Source: Rhizobium sp. BK313 (GTDB taxonomy: Bacteria > Pseudomonadota > Alphaproteobacteria > Rhizobiales > Rhizobiaceae). Taken from it: 64,000 nt of DNA. The position numbers and the translations under genes were made by a program. The stretch is from contig NZ_JACHZQ010000008.1 in NCBI RefSeq assembly GCF_014193655.1, positions 186,001 to 250,000 on the forward strand, written 5' to 3'. Positions 33,733 to 42,470 of the stretch are shown here, piece by piece (position 1 is the first letter of the stretch; each line of letters opens with the position of its first letter). The notes under the pieces were generated by a model. That model had not been told where the DNA came from. It saw only the letters and a list, made by a program, of their open reading frames with translations, and made no database searches.

Positions 33733-35364
33733 TTAACTACAACTCGTTTGCGTGATGAATTTCTCGATCGGACGTGGGTAGCCAAAAAGAAATCCCTGCA
33801 TCTCCTGGCAGTTCAATCGAGAGAGCCAATCACGTTGTTGCTCCGTTTCCACTCCCTCGATCGTTACGGAGATGCCAAGTGAACTGAGAAGTCCAGTCAT
33901 TGCCTCCAATATTTTTTCGGATTGTTTCGATGTCCCAACGTGCTGCACAAACGAACGGTCGATCTTGACCTTGTCGAAGGGAAAGCTCTGGAGATAGCTA
34001 AGCGATGAAAATCCTTTTCCGAAATCGTCCAGGGCGATGACAACGCCGAGCGCGCGGATTCGGTGCAGCATCTCCAAGTTCGCATCCGTTTCATGCAGCA
34101 GGATGGATTCGGTGATTTCCAGGACAAGTCGGCTTGGATGCAATCTGCTGGCTTGAAGTGCGGCCTCAACAATCGAAGGAACGGAACCGTCTCGGAATTG
34201 CCGAGGCGATACATTCACGGAGACGGTTGTCGATTCCGACCATGTCTCGGCATCGCGGCACGCTTGGTAAAGCACCCATTCGCCGATCGACGATATCAAG
34301 CCGTTTTCTTCTGCAAGTGGTATGAACTCCGCCGGCGATATCATCCCATGCTGCGGATGCATCCAGCGTAGCAACGCCTCGTATGAGCATGTCTTTCCCG
34401 AACTGCTATTCACAAGCGGCTGATAGAAGATGCGAAACTGCCCCAATTTCAACGCATGACGAAGATCTTCCAAGACCACTTGCCGGCGCCGACTTTCCAC
34501 TTCCATGGAAGGATCATAAGTAAGGAAGCAGCTGCCTTGCTCCGATTTTGCGCGATAGAGGGCAATGTCCGCCTTTCTCAGCAATTCGTTCGACGATGTC
34601 CCATGGTCAGGTATTTCGACGACGCCGATGGAGACTTCCGCTGTTAATTCGACGCCGTTGATTTCCATCGGCTCGCTGATTGCGGCGATCACTCGGGACG
34701 CGACATCAAGCGCCGCGCTGGGCCAATCCTGAATCTTGAGAATTATCGCGAATTCGTCGCCGCCAAGCCTGCTGACAGTGCCCGCGTTTTGCACGACTTG
34801 CCGCATGCGAGCGGCGACCGTCTTCAAGAACTCGTCACCGACCCCATGTCCGTGAACGTCATTGATTTCCTTGAAATGGTCGAAGTCAAGCATCAGGACC
34901 GCGCCGATTGGATCATGTTCGAATACCGCTGTCGTCAGGATTGTCAGTTCTTCTTCAAGCGAACGACGGTTTGCCAAGCCTGTCAGGCTGTCATGATAGG
35001 CAAGGTGTCGGGCACGCCGCTCGGCGATGATACGCCGTTCGATCTCCTGCCGCTGGGATACATATTGCCATGCTCCAAAAGCCAGGAGCGCCATGGTGAT
35101 CACGAGACCGAGCGACAGAGCCTCATCGAGCTGTATCGATACATGTCTTGGGCTAACGATCTTTTTTTCATCAAAGACGCTAATCGCCCAAGCAAAGTAG
35201 CAGATAAAAGTACCCCCCAACAATGAGAGGGTGCGGAACCACGACTTTGTCTGCCTGGCTGCGAAGGAATGCGCTGTTAACATTGAGCCGACCGGAAAAC
35301 GAAACTGAGGTCCGTGATCCATTTTCTTTGTGGATTGTTCGAGTCGGTCGGAAAATGCGGTCAA
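33733..35364 (-). CDS. Membrane-bound GGDEF-EAL cyclic-di-GMP enzyme
   Basis: A 543-residue protein with two membrane spans (about 45-62 and 84-103). Its GGDEF domain has an intact motif at 201-205. Its EAL domain has EALLRW at 329-334 plus the usual metal and catalytic residues in VNVSPRQF, VLEITES, ALDDFGKG, VKIDRSF and TIEGVE. Both activities therefore look possible. The product-inhibition I-site expected upstream of GGDEF (RxxD) is replaced by QNAG, so feedback control of the cyclase is probably lost. It is transcribed toward the chemoreceptor but separated by 275 bp. Confidence 0.94.
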   Translation of the reverse strand: MTAFSDRLEQSTKKMDHGPQFRFPVGSMLTAHSFAARQTKSWFRTLSLLGGTFICYFAWAISVFDEKKIVSPRHVSIQLDEALSLGLVITMALLAFGAWQYVSQRQEIERRIIAERRARHLAYHDSLTGLANRRSLEEELTILTTAVFEHDPIGAVLMLDFDHFKEINDVHGHGVGDEFLKTVAARMRQVVQNAGTVSRLGGDEFAIILKIQDWPSAALDVASRVIAAISEPMEINGVELTAEVSIGVVEIPDHGTSSNELLRKADIALYRAKSEQGSCFLTYDPSMEVESRRRQVVLEDLRHALKLGQFRIFYQPLVNSSSGKTCSYEALLRWMHPQHGMISPAEFIPLAEENGLISSIGEWVLYQACRDAETWSESTTVSVNVSPRQFRDGSVPSIVEAALQASRLHPSRLVLEITESILLHETDANLEMLHRIRALGVVIALDDFGKGFSSLSYLQSFPFDKVKIDRSFVQHVGTSKQSEKILEAMTGLLSSLGISVTIEGVETEQQRDWLSRLNCQEMQGFLFGYPRPIEKFITQTSCS

Positions 35365-35436
35365 ATTATTAATGGCATATTAATTATATCGCTGCTCACG
35401 CATCCGTGATGCCTGTCAAGGTTGGCTCGATAGGCA

Positions 35437-36171
35437 TCAGGCGATCAAACCTCGCCGAATAGCTTCCGCGACCGCTTCAACGCGATTTGATGCATCCAGC
35501 TTTTTGGTTACCGATCTAATGTAGCTGTCAACGGTTCGAATTTCGTACCTGCTTTCAACGGCAATCTCTTCGCTTGTGTACCCGCGACTGGCAAGCTGCA
35601 GGCACAACAATTCGCCTGGCGTTATTTCGAGATGCTGGCTTGCATATCGATCCATGATCGGTTTGGTCAAAGCTGCGTGCAACGGCGTCGATACGAATGA
35701 GAGAAATTGCTTCTCGTCACTCGTGAAGGGCTGTTCTCGAGTAAAGATCACGCAGCCGTAAATGCTTTCGTCAGTTCCAACTGGAAAGAGCGTTCGATTC
35801 ATGACGCCAAACTGACGCGTCAATGCCAGCACATCATTCGATATGCCAAATTCGTCGGACGCCTCGGTCTCCGTGATAGCCCTGCGTCCCAGGAGCCCGG
35901 CGGGCACCAGGGGATCAGACTTACCTAGATCGCGCTCGAAATATTGTTCCAGCATCAATGGTGGCATGCTCGAATCGATCGATCGAGCATTGCCGAATTC
36001 GAATCCCGCAAGCTTGAGCCCGCCAACTGACACATAATCGAACGTAATGCTGGAGCGCAGAAACTCCGTCAGAAAATTCAGTCGCAAATGCCGATGCGGT
36101 GGCAGGGACGGCAAATCCATGTAATGGGCGAAGGAACTGGGTTCAAAAAGCGAAAACGGAACAACCGGCAT
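35437..36171 (-). CDS. LuxR-type transcriptional regulator with possible autoinducer-binding domain
   Basis: A 244-residue regulator. The C-terminal LuxR helix-turn-helix occupies about residues 182-244 (ITPGELLCLQLASRGYTSEEIA ending in EAVAEAIRRGLI). The N-terminal 170 residues have the length and general pattern of an autoinducer-binding domain, but I cannot confirm the acyl-homoserine-lactone residues. No luxI-type gene is near, so it would be a LuxR solo. The neighbouring chemoreceptor and cyclic-di-GMP gene suggest a motility or lifestyle role (inference). Confidence 0.82.
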   Translation of the reverse strand: MPVVPFSLFEPSSFAHYMDLPSLPPHRHLRLNFLTEFLRSSITFDYVSVGGLKLAGFEFGNARSIDSSMPPLMLEQYFERDLGKSDPLVPAGLLGRRAITETEASDEFGISNDVLALTRQFGVMNRTLFPVGTDESIYGCVIFTREQPFTSDEKQFLSFVSTPLHAALTKPIMDRYASQHLEITPGELLCLQLASRGYTSEEIAVESRYEIRTVDSYIRSVTKKLDASNRVEAVAEAIRRGLIA

Positions 36172-36431
36172 GTTTACTCAAACTACTTTCAGCTGTGCAC
36201 AATTTCTGAGCAATTTAGGCGGAATGAGAAAATAGACAAAATCAAATTGCAAGGAGCTGACCGTCACTCGTCCGTGACCAACGATCAGAATGGCGATAGA
36301 ACTCGGCACAGCCGCAACTCGATCTCGGCCTATCTTCACCCGCGGTCGCTTGGCGCTTCCACAGGCGGAAGAAGCGGACGATCTGCCCGGGCTCAAGCAT
36401 TTCGGCCTCGATAATACGCTCAAGACCGTCC

Positions 36432-36641
36432 ATGAATTCGGTGCGAATGGTGGATAAAGATGTCCCAATCAAGGTGATGGACAACGGGATCGGCATACGG
36501 GCCGGCATGCAGTCCGAGGTCTTCCAGATGTTTGCTCAGGCGGGTGACCATCTTGACCATGCACAAGGCGGGCTAGGGATTGGCTTTGCCCTTGTGAACA
36601 GCTTCTCACTAATAACTCAACGTCGCCGCAAATCTAACTGA
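36432..36641 (+). pseudogene. Histidine kinase ATPase-domain remnant
   Basis: Codons 36471-36605 read as the end of a histidine-kinase HATPase domain: VMDNGIGI (G1 box), VFQMFAQ (F box) and QGGLGIGFALV (G2 box). Only about 50 residues remain, with no dimerisation domain or N box before them and no proper C-terminus after. It overlaps the 3' end of the convergent gene at 36617. The rest of the 36172-36431 gap shows no recognisable gene. Confidence 0.72.
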
Positions 36642-37120
36642 GTGGTAACAATCGACTTCCCAGATTCAGGATCTTGATCGATCGTTCGAATTCGAAGGCC
36701 GTCCTCTCCGACCTTCTCGATCGTCATTTTCGCTTTGCGATCCCCGTATATGGCACTCGCCCAGGTGACATTGAGATTGATGGTGTTCCCATCTCGCCTT
36801 CCCAGGAGTTTAGACGGCTTACCAGAGACTCCGACATAACTACCAGAATACGAGTTGCCGGACGCCCTGACATTCGCGGTGAAGCTGCGTGTGACAATGG
36901 CGAGAGTCCGGCATGTGCCGTTCATCGAAAAGCTGGACGACTTGGCATCCGATTGCATGCTGCACAAGACATTAACCTTGTTTCCGCCGATCTTTGTCAG
37001 GACCGCTCCGCCGCCCGTCCACTGCCCTTCTATCGACCTCAAGAAGGCTTGCTCCGAAGCGGACGCGCTTGACGAAAAACAGGTCGCGCAAGCCAGCGCC
37101 ATGGCCGGTAAAATTCGCAT
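36617..37120 (-). CDS. Conserved exported protein of unknown function
   Basis: A 167-residue protein. The ATG at 37120 gives a signal peptide (MRILPAMALACATCF then SASASEQ, cleavage near residue 22). The mature part is a beta-rich domain with GQWTGGG, a Cys pair and repeated VTWAS/KAKMTIEK-like strands, suggesting a small periplasmic beta-barrel or lipocalin-like protein. The upstream in-frame extension to 37300 has no signal character and was rejected. I do not recognise a named family. Confidence 0.7.
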   Translation of the reverse strand: MRILPAMALACATCFSSSASASEQAFLRSIEGQWTGGGAVLTKIGGNKVNVLCSMQSDAKSSSFSMNGTCRTLAIVTRSFTANVRASGNSYSGSYVGVSGKPSKLLGRRDGNTINLNVTWASAIYGDRKAKMTIEKVGEDGLRIRTIDQDPESGKSIVTTQLDLRRR

Positions 37121-37489
37121 GTTGGAATCCTGTTTGGTTGAAAATGACCAACTTCCGACCGAACAACTTGTTCCATTGAATAGCTCAATCGTTACAGGCA
37201 GCCTTTTCATGGAGCTGAAGCGGATGTTTCCCTTGGAAATCGAGCGGGTGGCTTCTTGAAGCTGACCTATGCGATGTCTGTCTCGAGTGATAGTGCACAA
37301 CCAGCTGCTGGCTCTTGAAGGAATGTGAACTTTTGACCCACCAATCGCTAGCTGAGCTTACTCTAGGCCATTCGCGACCGTGTTCATAAAAACAGTGGCG
37401 ACAGAGTAATCTGAGCAAACTGTCTTCTAAGCCTTGATCATTAATGCCCATAGATCTAATGAGGCGTCAGTGATCCCTAGGAGTTTGGA

Positions 37490-37732
37490 ATGCAAGTTCT
37501 GGTACGTGACAACAACGTTGAGCAAGCGCTCCGTTTTCTGAAAAAGAAATTGCAGCGGGAGGGCGTTTTCAGGGAAGCCCGACTGCGGGAGCGTTTTGAA
37601 AAGCCCTCCGAAAAACGTGCTCGTGAAAAGGCCGAGGGTATTAGGCGTGTCCGTAAACTCGCCCGCAAAAAGCTTGAGCGGGAAAGCGGCATTTCGGCCC
37701 CAAAGAAGGCCAGAACTTCTGGTCGCAAGTGA
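37490..37732 (+). CDS. rpsU: 30S ribosomal protein S21
   Basis: An 80-residue, strongly basic protein matching bS21. It starts [20 protein letters not shown], continues with the REGVFRE block and [13 protein letters not shown], and ends in a Lys/Arg-rich tail. S21 binds the 30S platform and aids mRNA start-site recognition. Rhizobia often carry more than one rpsU. This copy stands alone among signalling genes and remnants, so it may be a secondary copy. GGAG lies about eight bases before the ATG. The 369 bp upstream (37121-37489) contain no other supported gene. Confidence 0.95.
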   Translation: MQVLVRDNNVEQALRFLKKKLQREGVFREARLRERFEKPSEKRAREKAEGIRRVRKLARKKLERESGISAPKKARTSGRK

Positions 37733-38038
37733 GGATGGGGCGGCGGATGTTTCGTCCGTGAGGGGTGAGACTTTCGCTTGCCGGCGAGATCCCTTTGCCG
37801 TCGGTCGTGCCCGATACGGCGCTGCCGCCCTTGGGCTTGCAGCTTTGTGTCCAAAGCGAAGAGCATAGTCCGGACCAAACTTCGTGGCCCGGTATCGGAT
37901 GGACTTAATGGACACGACGATACCGCACTCCCCCAACTTTTCCTCGGCCGTCCGCAGCTGAGCGGTAAGCGGAGATACAGCCAGACCGCATGGGCAATGC
38001 GGGATGGCTGAAATCACGAGCTAATGGGGTGAACGATC
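37733..38038. other. Intergenic gap, 306 bp, no gene supported
   Basis: Between rpsU and the DUF2026-like gene. Overlapping frames on both strands have no protein family character, and no clear terminator hairpin with T tract is seen after rpsU. Confidence 0.45.
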
Positions 38039-38647
38039 GTGTTGATCAAGCAAAGCGACTATCATCGGATTTACAAGGTGATCAACAGCCTGCTGATCGG
38101 CGAAGATGCCAATCCCGCCACAGCGTCGATGTATTTCAGCACATTTGGAGCCTTCATCCTCGAACATCATTACAAGGTAAAAGCGAAACCGAAGGGCGGG
38201 CTCGCCGCATATAATTTGGAAGGAACACGCATCCTTTTCGCAGATCACCGCGAAGACGGCTACGTCTCTGGCGCTGGAGAAAACTTTCACTGCTGGGTCG
38301 AGGCGGACGGTTGGGCAATCGACTTCATGGCCCCAACGTTCTCGGAGAGTGTCCCGGGTCTGGCGATGCCTTCGAAGATGTTTCAGCGCCCGCTTTTGTC
38401 AATGGCTCCATCTATCAACGACCTCGGCCAATCCGGCGATTTCTTCTATCGCTCTGAGCCTGAGGCAATGAGCCAGCGTTTCGCAGATTGGCGCAAGCAT
38501 CCGATGATCGGAGACCTCGCCACCGTCGCCACCAACTGGTTTCGGAAATCGCCTAAGCAAATGCAGGCGTCAATCGCCGTTCAGGATCAGCGCGGGAGAA
38601 CCAAGACTGTTCACCTTGTCGGCAATTCCCTCACTGGCGCCTGGTGA
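38039..38647 (+). CDS. DUF2026-like protein
   Basis: A 202-residue protein starting at GTG 38039. It resembles the DUF2026 family: GLAAYNLEG, NFHCWVEADGWAIDFMAP and FYRSEPEAM blocks. A Cys-His-Asp-like set (HCWVE...WAIDFMAP) resembles papain-like or transglutaminase-like folds, in which cysteine, histidine and aspartate form a triad. That reading is tentative. It stands alone on the plus strand between rpsU and the cyclase gene. No biological role can be given. Confidence 0.72.
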   Translation: MLIKQSDYHRIYKVINSLLIGEDANPATASMYFSTFGAFILEHHYKVKAKPKGGLAAYNLEGTRILFADHREDGYVSGAGENFHCWVEADGWAIDFMAPTFSESVPGLAMPSKMFQRPLLSMAPSINDLGQSGDFFYRSEPEAMSQRFADWRKHPMIGDLATVATNWFRKSPKQMQASIAVQDQRGRTKTVHLVGNSLTGAW

Positions 38648-38904
38648 TCTGCGGAAGTTCGACCAATTGCGCTGATATCGACACCGCTCTCGAGTCAATC
38701 TGATTGTCAGATCAGTTCTGCGCCTGACGGCGTCTCCTTAACGCCTGGGCAGGCGTAGCCGCGTACGAGAAGGTATGATCGACAATACTCCTGCCTCCGG
38801 CGATGTGCGCAACACGCGCCACTGCTTTCCTGCCGAGATCTTCCTCGGGATTTATCCCGAGACCGAGAGTCATGGTATGATCCGCCCACAAGGAGGTAGT
38901 TGTC

Positions 38905-41900
38905 ATGTCGGACATCGCCTCGTGGCTGGCCCGTCTCGGGCTAGACAAGTACGCGGGGGCGTTCACCGCCAACGAAGTTGATTTTGATACGCTGCGACAT
39001 CTCAGCGAAGAGGACCTGAGGGAGCTGGGCTTACCCCTCGGCCCGCGTCGGAAGCTCCTGGCGGCGATTGCCGCGATGGACGGCATGTCGCCAGCGAGTT
39101 CCGTGTCCGTAACTGGGCTTTCGCGTGTCCAAGCCGAGCGCCGGCAGCTGACCGTGATGTTCATCGATCTCGTAGGTTCGACCGAGTTGTCACAACGGCT
39201 CGATCCGGAGGAAATGCGCGACATTTTACGCGCCTATCAAAGTGCGGTGTCAACGCAGATTGCACGATACGACGGTTACGTTGCCAAGCTCATGGGTGAC
39301 GGCGTGCTTGTCTATTTCGGTTGGCCAAGGGCGCATGAAGACGACGCTGAACGAGCAGTGCGAGCGAGTCTGGCGGCAATGACGGCGACCGCTCGCCTGA
39401 CGACTCCAATGGGCAAATCGCTGGCGGCCCGGATAGGCATAGCCACCGGTCTCGTCGTGGTCGGCGACCTGATAGGTGAAGGATCAGCACAGGAAGAAGC
39501 CGTCGTTGGCGAAACGCCGAACCTTGCTGCCCGCTTGCAGGCCTTGGCCGAGCCAAACACCGTCGTGATCGCTGACGGCACGCACCGGTTGGTTGCCGGA
39601 TTGTTTGAGATGATCGATCTCGGTCTCCACCAGCTTAAAGGTTTCGCAGCACCTGTCCCCGCCTGGCGCATTACCGGCGAGGCCGATGTCGATGGACGTT
39701 TCGATGCGTTGCACGGCATCGCAACGCCGCTGGTGGGGCGATCAGAGGAACTCGAGCTTTTACTTCAACTCTGGCAGCAAGCCCGGAAAGGACAAGGCCA
39801 TGCGGTGATGCTGTCGGGTGAGCCCGGCATTGGCAAGTCGCGCCTGACGGCCGCCTTCGAAGAGCGACTGAGCAACGAGCCACACGCACGGCTTCGCTAC
39901 TTCTGTTCGCCATACTACGTCAACAGCGCCCTTTACCCTGTGTTGAAACAGCTTGAGCGTGCTGCCGGACTTGAACGGAGCGATAGCGCGAGCGTGAAGC
40001 TCGACAAGCTTGAGGCATTGAAGCTGCAATCGACATCGGACACATTCGAAGCTGCCTCGCTTTTGGCGACACTATTGTCAATCGACACGACTGGCCGCTA
40101 TGCGCCGACGACGCTGACACCACAAGCGCAGAAAGCCCGTACGCTCAGCGTTCTCATTCAACTGCTTGAAGGAATGACCGCAAACCAGCCCGTTGTGATG
40201 GTCATTGAAGATGCGCAGTGGATCGACCCGACGACTGCCGAATGGCTCGACATGCTCATCACACGCTTACGCGACCTGCGGATGCTTCTGATCGCCACCT
40301 CTCGCCCCGAATACCGGCCATCCTGGCTCGGATTGTCACATGTGACGGTGATCGCGCTTGGCCGTCTTGACCACGATCAGGCAGCAGCAATCGTAGACCG
40401 TGTAGCCGGCGGCAAAACCCTGCCTTCGGCAGTCAGGGACCAGATTTTGGCCAGGACGGAGGGCGTGCCGTTGTTCGTCGAAGAACTGACCAAGACCGTC
40501 CTTGTTTCCGGCCTGCTTGTCGACGCTGGCGATCACTATCGATTGAAGGCCCCATTGCCTTCACTTGCGATTCCTTCGACGCTGCAGGATTCACTCATGG
40601 CCCGTCTCGACCGAGCCTCCTCAGTCAAGAGCATGGCACAGATCGGCGCGTGCATTGGTCGTGTCTTCCATCACCGGTTGCTGGCCGCAATCACCGGATG
40701 CGATGCCGCCAAGCTCGGGGATGATCTTCAGAAGCTGGAAAAATCCGAGCTCGTTTTGCGAAATGGCGTCGCACCGGAGGCCACCTACGCCTTCAAGCAC
40801 GCACTATTGCAGGACGCGGCGTATCAGAGCCTGCTCAAGAGCCAACGGCAACAGATCCACGCAAATATCGCGTCAACGATGGAGCTGCAGTTCCCGGAAA
40901 TCGCCGAGACCGAGCCCGAGACGCTCGCGCATCACTACACGGCCGCCGGGCTTGCCGATCAGGCCGCAGGGTACTGGCTGAAGGCAGGGCAGCAGGCGCT
41001 GAAGCGGTCGGCGAATGTCGAAGCGTTGGATCACCTCGGAAAGGGACTGGAAGCGGTCGCGTCCCTGCCCCGCAACGAGGTCCGATTGCGGCGCGAGATT
41101 CATTTGCAGCGCGCCATGGGAGTGGCCGCAATGGCTGTCAAAGGCTGGGGCGCGCCAGACGTTTTGCTTGCCTTCTCTTCGGCACGCAGGCTTTGCGAGA
41201 AACTGGGCGATAGCAACGAACTCTTTATTGCGGTTCGAGGCGAAGCTTCATATCATCTTGTATCTGGTCACCTGCGCGAGGCAGACAACCTCGGCCGTGA
41301 ATGTCTGCGGATCGCTCAGTCGGCAAATGACTTAGGCCTCCTCCTCGAAGCGCATCATCAGGTGTGGTCGAGCAAATTCTTTCTTGGTGACTATCGGGCC
41401 GCCGAGAAGCACACAAGCTGGGGGATCGCGACCTATGATCGCGAGCGGGATCATCGCCTGACCTATGTCTTTACGGGTCATGACCCTGGAGTGTGTTGCA
41501 GGAATTACTTTTCGGAAATTCTCTGGACTCGCGGTTACCCCGACCAGGCTTTGCACCGCGTCCGAGAGGCGCTGGCACTGGCCAGACACGTGTCTCATTC
41601 CGTCAGCATAGCCACCGCACTGAACAACTTGACCAATGTCCACCTCCTGCGCCGTGAACCTAGGGCAGCCCTCGAAGCGGCGCAGCAGCAGCTTGAGATA
41701 TCCGCAAAATTCGACCTGCCGCTCATGGCAGGGATAGCCCGTTTCCACATTGGCTGGGCGCTGGCTCAACAGGGAGAATTGGAACGGGGTATCCAGGAAA
41801 TGCACGAAGCCGTTGAAGCCGTTGCGGCTACCGGCGCGGACATGGGCATGGCGTTCCGCCTCTGTATCCTGGCGCAAGCGCACGGGCAGTTCGGCGAGGC

Positions 41901-42270
41901 AATCGAAGGGCTAATCGTGTTGGAGAAGGCGTTCGCAACCACGGCCATGACCCGCTCAAAATATAAACTGCCCGAACTACTGCGCACCAAGGGTGAACTC
42001 TTGTCGCGCCTGGAACCACACGGCGATGCTGCCGAGAGGTGGTTTCGAAAGTCGCTAGTAATGGCCCGCGCCGAGGGCGCGAAATCGGCGGAGTTGAGAG
42101 CTGCAACAAGCCTTGCCCGTTTCTACTTCGACGAGGGTCGAGGCAAAAAGGGTCGCGGGATTCTCGCCCCAATCTATACCTGGTTCACCGAAGGCTTCGA
42201 GACCGGAGATCTTGTCGATGCCACGGCGCTCCTCGATAAGCTGCAGCAGGATCGACCCTGCGCCGGTTAG
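38905..42270 (+). CDS. SAM domain - class III adenylate cyclase - STAND ATPase - TPR signalling protein
   Basis: An 1121-residue protein. A SAM domain (about 1-60, LGLDKYAGAF and LRELGLPLGPRRKLL) precedes a class III nucleotide cyclase domain (about 78-255). The metal aspartates Asp88 (FIDLVGST) and Asp132 (MGDGVLVYFG) and the transition-state residues Asn206 and Arg210 (NLAARL) are present, so it should be active. An AAA/STAND ATPase follows, with Walker A GEPGIGKSR at 305-313, then C-terminal TPR-like helical repeats. CyaA-like proteins of this layout are numerous in rhizobia. The stimulus is unknown. It converges on the winged-helix STAND gene. Confidence 0.93.
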   Translation: MSDIASWLARLGLDKYAGAFTANEVDFDTLRHLSEEDLRELGLPLGPRRKLLAAIAAMDGMSPASSVSVTGLSRVQAERRQLTVMFIDLVGSTELSQRLDPEEMRDILRAYQSAVSTQIARYDGYVAKLMGDGVLVYFGWPRAHEDDAERAVRASLAAMTATARLTTPMGKSLAARIGIATGLVVVGDLIGEGSAQEEAVVGETPNLAARLQALAEPNTVVIADGTHRLVAGLFEMIDLGLHQLKGFAAPVPAWRITGEADVDGRFDALHGIATPLVGRSEELELLLQLWQQARKGQGHAVMLSGEPGIGKSRLTAAFEERLSNEPHARLRYFCSPYYVNSALYPVLKQLERAAGLERSDSASVKLDKLEALKLQSTSDTFEAASLLATLLSIDTTGRYAPTTLTPQAQKARTLSVLIQLLEGMTANQPVVMVIEDAQWIDPTTAEWLDMLITRLRDLRMLLIATSRPEYRPSWLGLSHVTVIALGRLDHDQAAAIVDRVAGGKTLPSAVRDQILARTEGVPLFVEELTKTVLVSGLLVDAGDHYRLKAPLPSLAIPSTLQDSLMARLDRASSVKSMAQIGACIGRVFHHRLLAAITGCDAAKLGDDLQKLEKSELVLRNGVAPEATYAFKHALLQDAAYQSLLKSQRQQIHANIASTMELQFPEIAETEPETLAHHYTAAGLADQAAGYWLKAGQQALKRSANVEALDHLGKGLEAVASLPRNEVRLRREIHLQRAMGVAAMAVKGWGAPDVLLAFSSARRLCEKLGDSNELFIAVRGEASYHLVSGHLREADNLGRECLRIAQSANDLGLLLEAHHQVWSSKFFLGDYRAAEKHTSWGIATYDRERDHRLTYVFTGHDPGVCCRNYFSEILWTRGYPDQALHRVREALALARHVSHSVSIATALNNLTNVHLLRREPRAALEAAQQQLEISAKFDLPLMAGIARFHIGWALAQQGELERGIQEMHEAVEAVAATGADMGMAFRLCILAQAHGQFGEAIEGLIVLEKAFATTAMTRSKYKLPELLRTKGELLSRLEPHGDAAERWFRKSLVMARAEGAKSAELRAATSLARFYFDEGRGKKGRGILAPIYTWFTEGFETGDLVDATALLDKLQQDRPCAG

Positions 42271-42470
42271 CCCTATAACCTTGGCGATGGCGAAAACGGA
42301 AAAGAATATTGATGGGCGACCACACTGGCATGCCCTATCCTTGGCGGTGCCGGTAGCGGTGAGACGACATTTCATCGGAGACCTCGTTAAACGGCACTGT
42401 AAAATTATCGGCGTTCGGGTTAGGTAGGACCTGAGGTCTCTGATCAGGCGACAGCCGAGGGCCAGATTGA

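Noticed and set aside
36172-36508. Minus-strand frames of 88-96 codons beside the histidine kinase relic
   Set aside because: No recognisable domain, no ribosome binding site and overlap with the kinase relic; probably non-coding.
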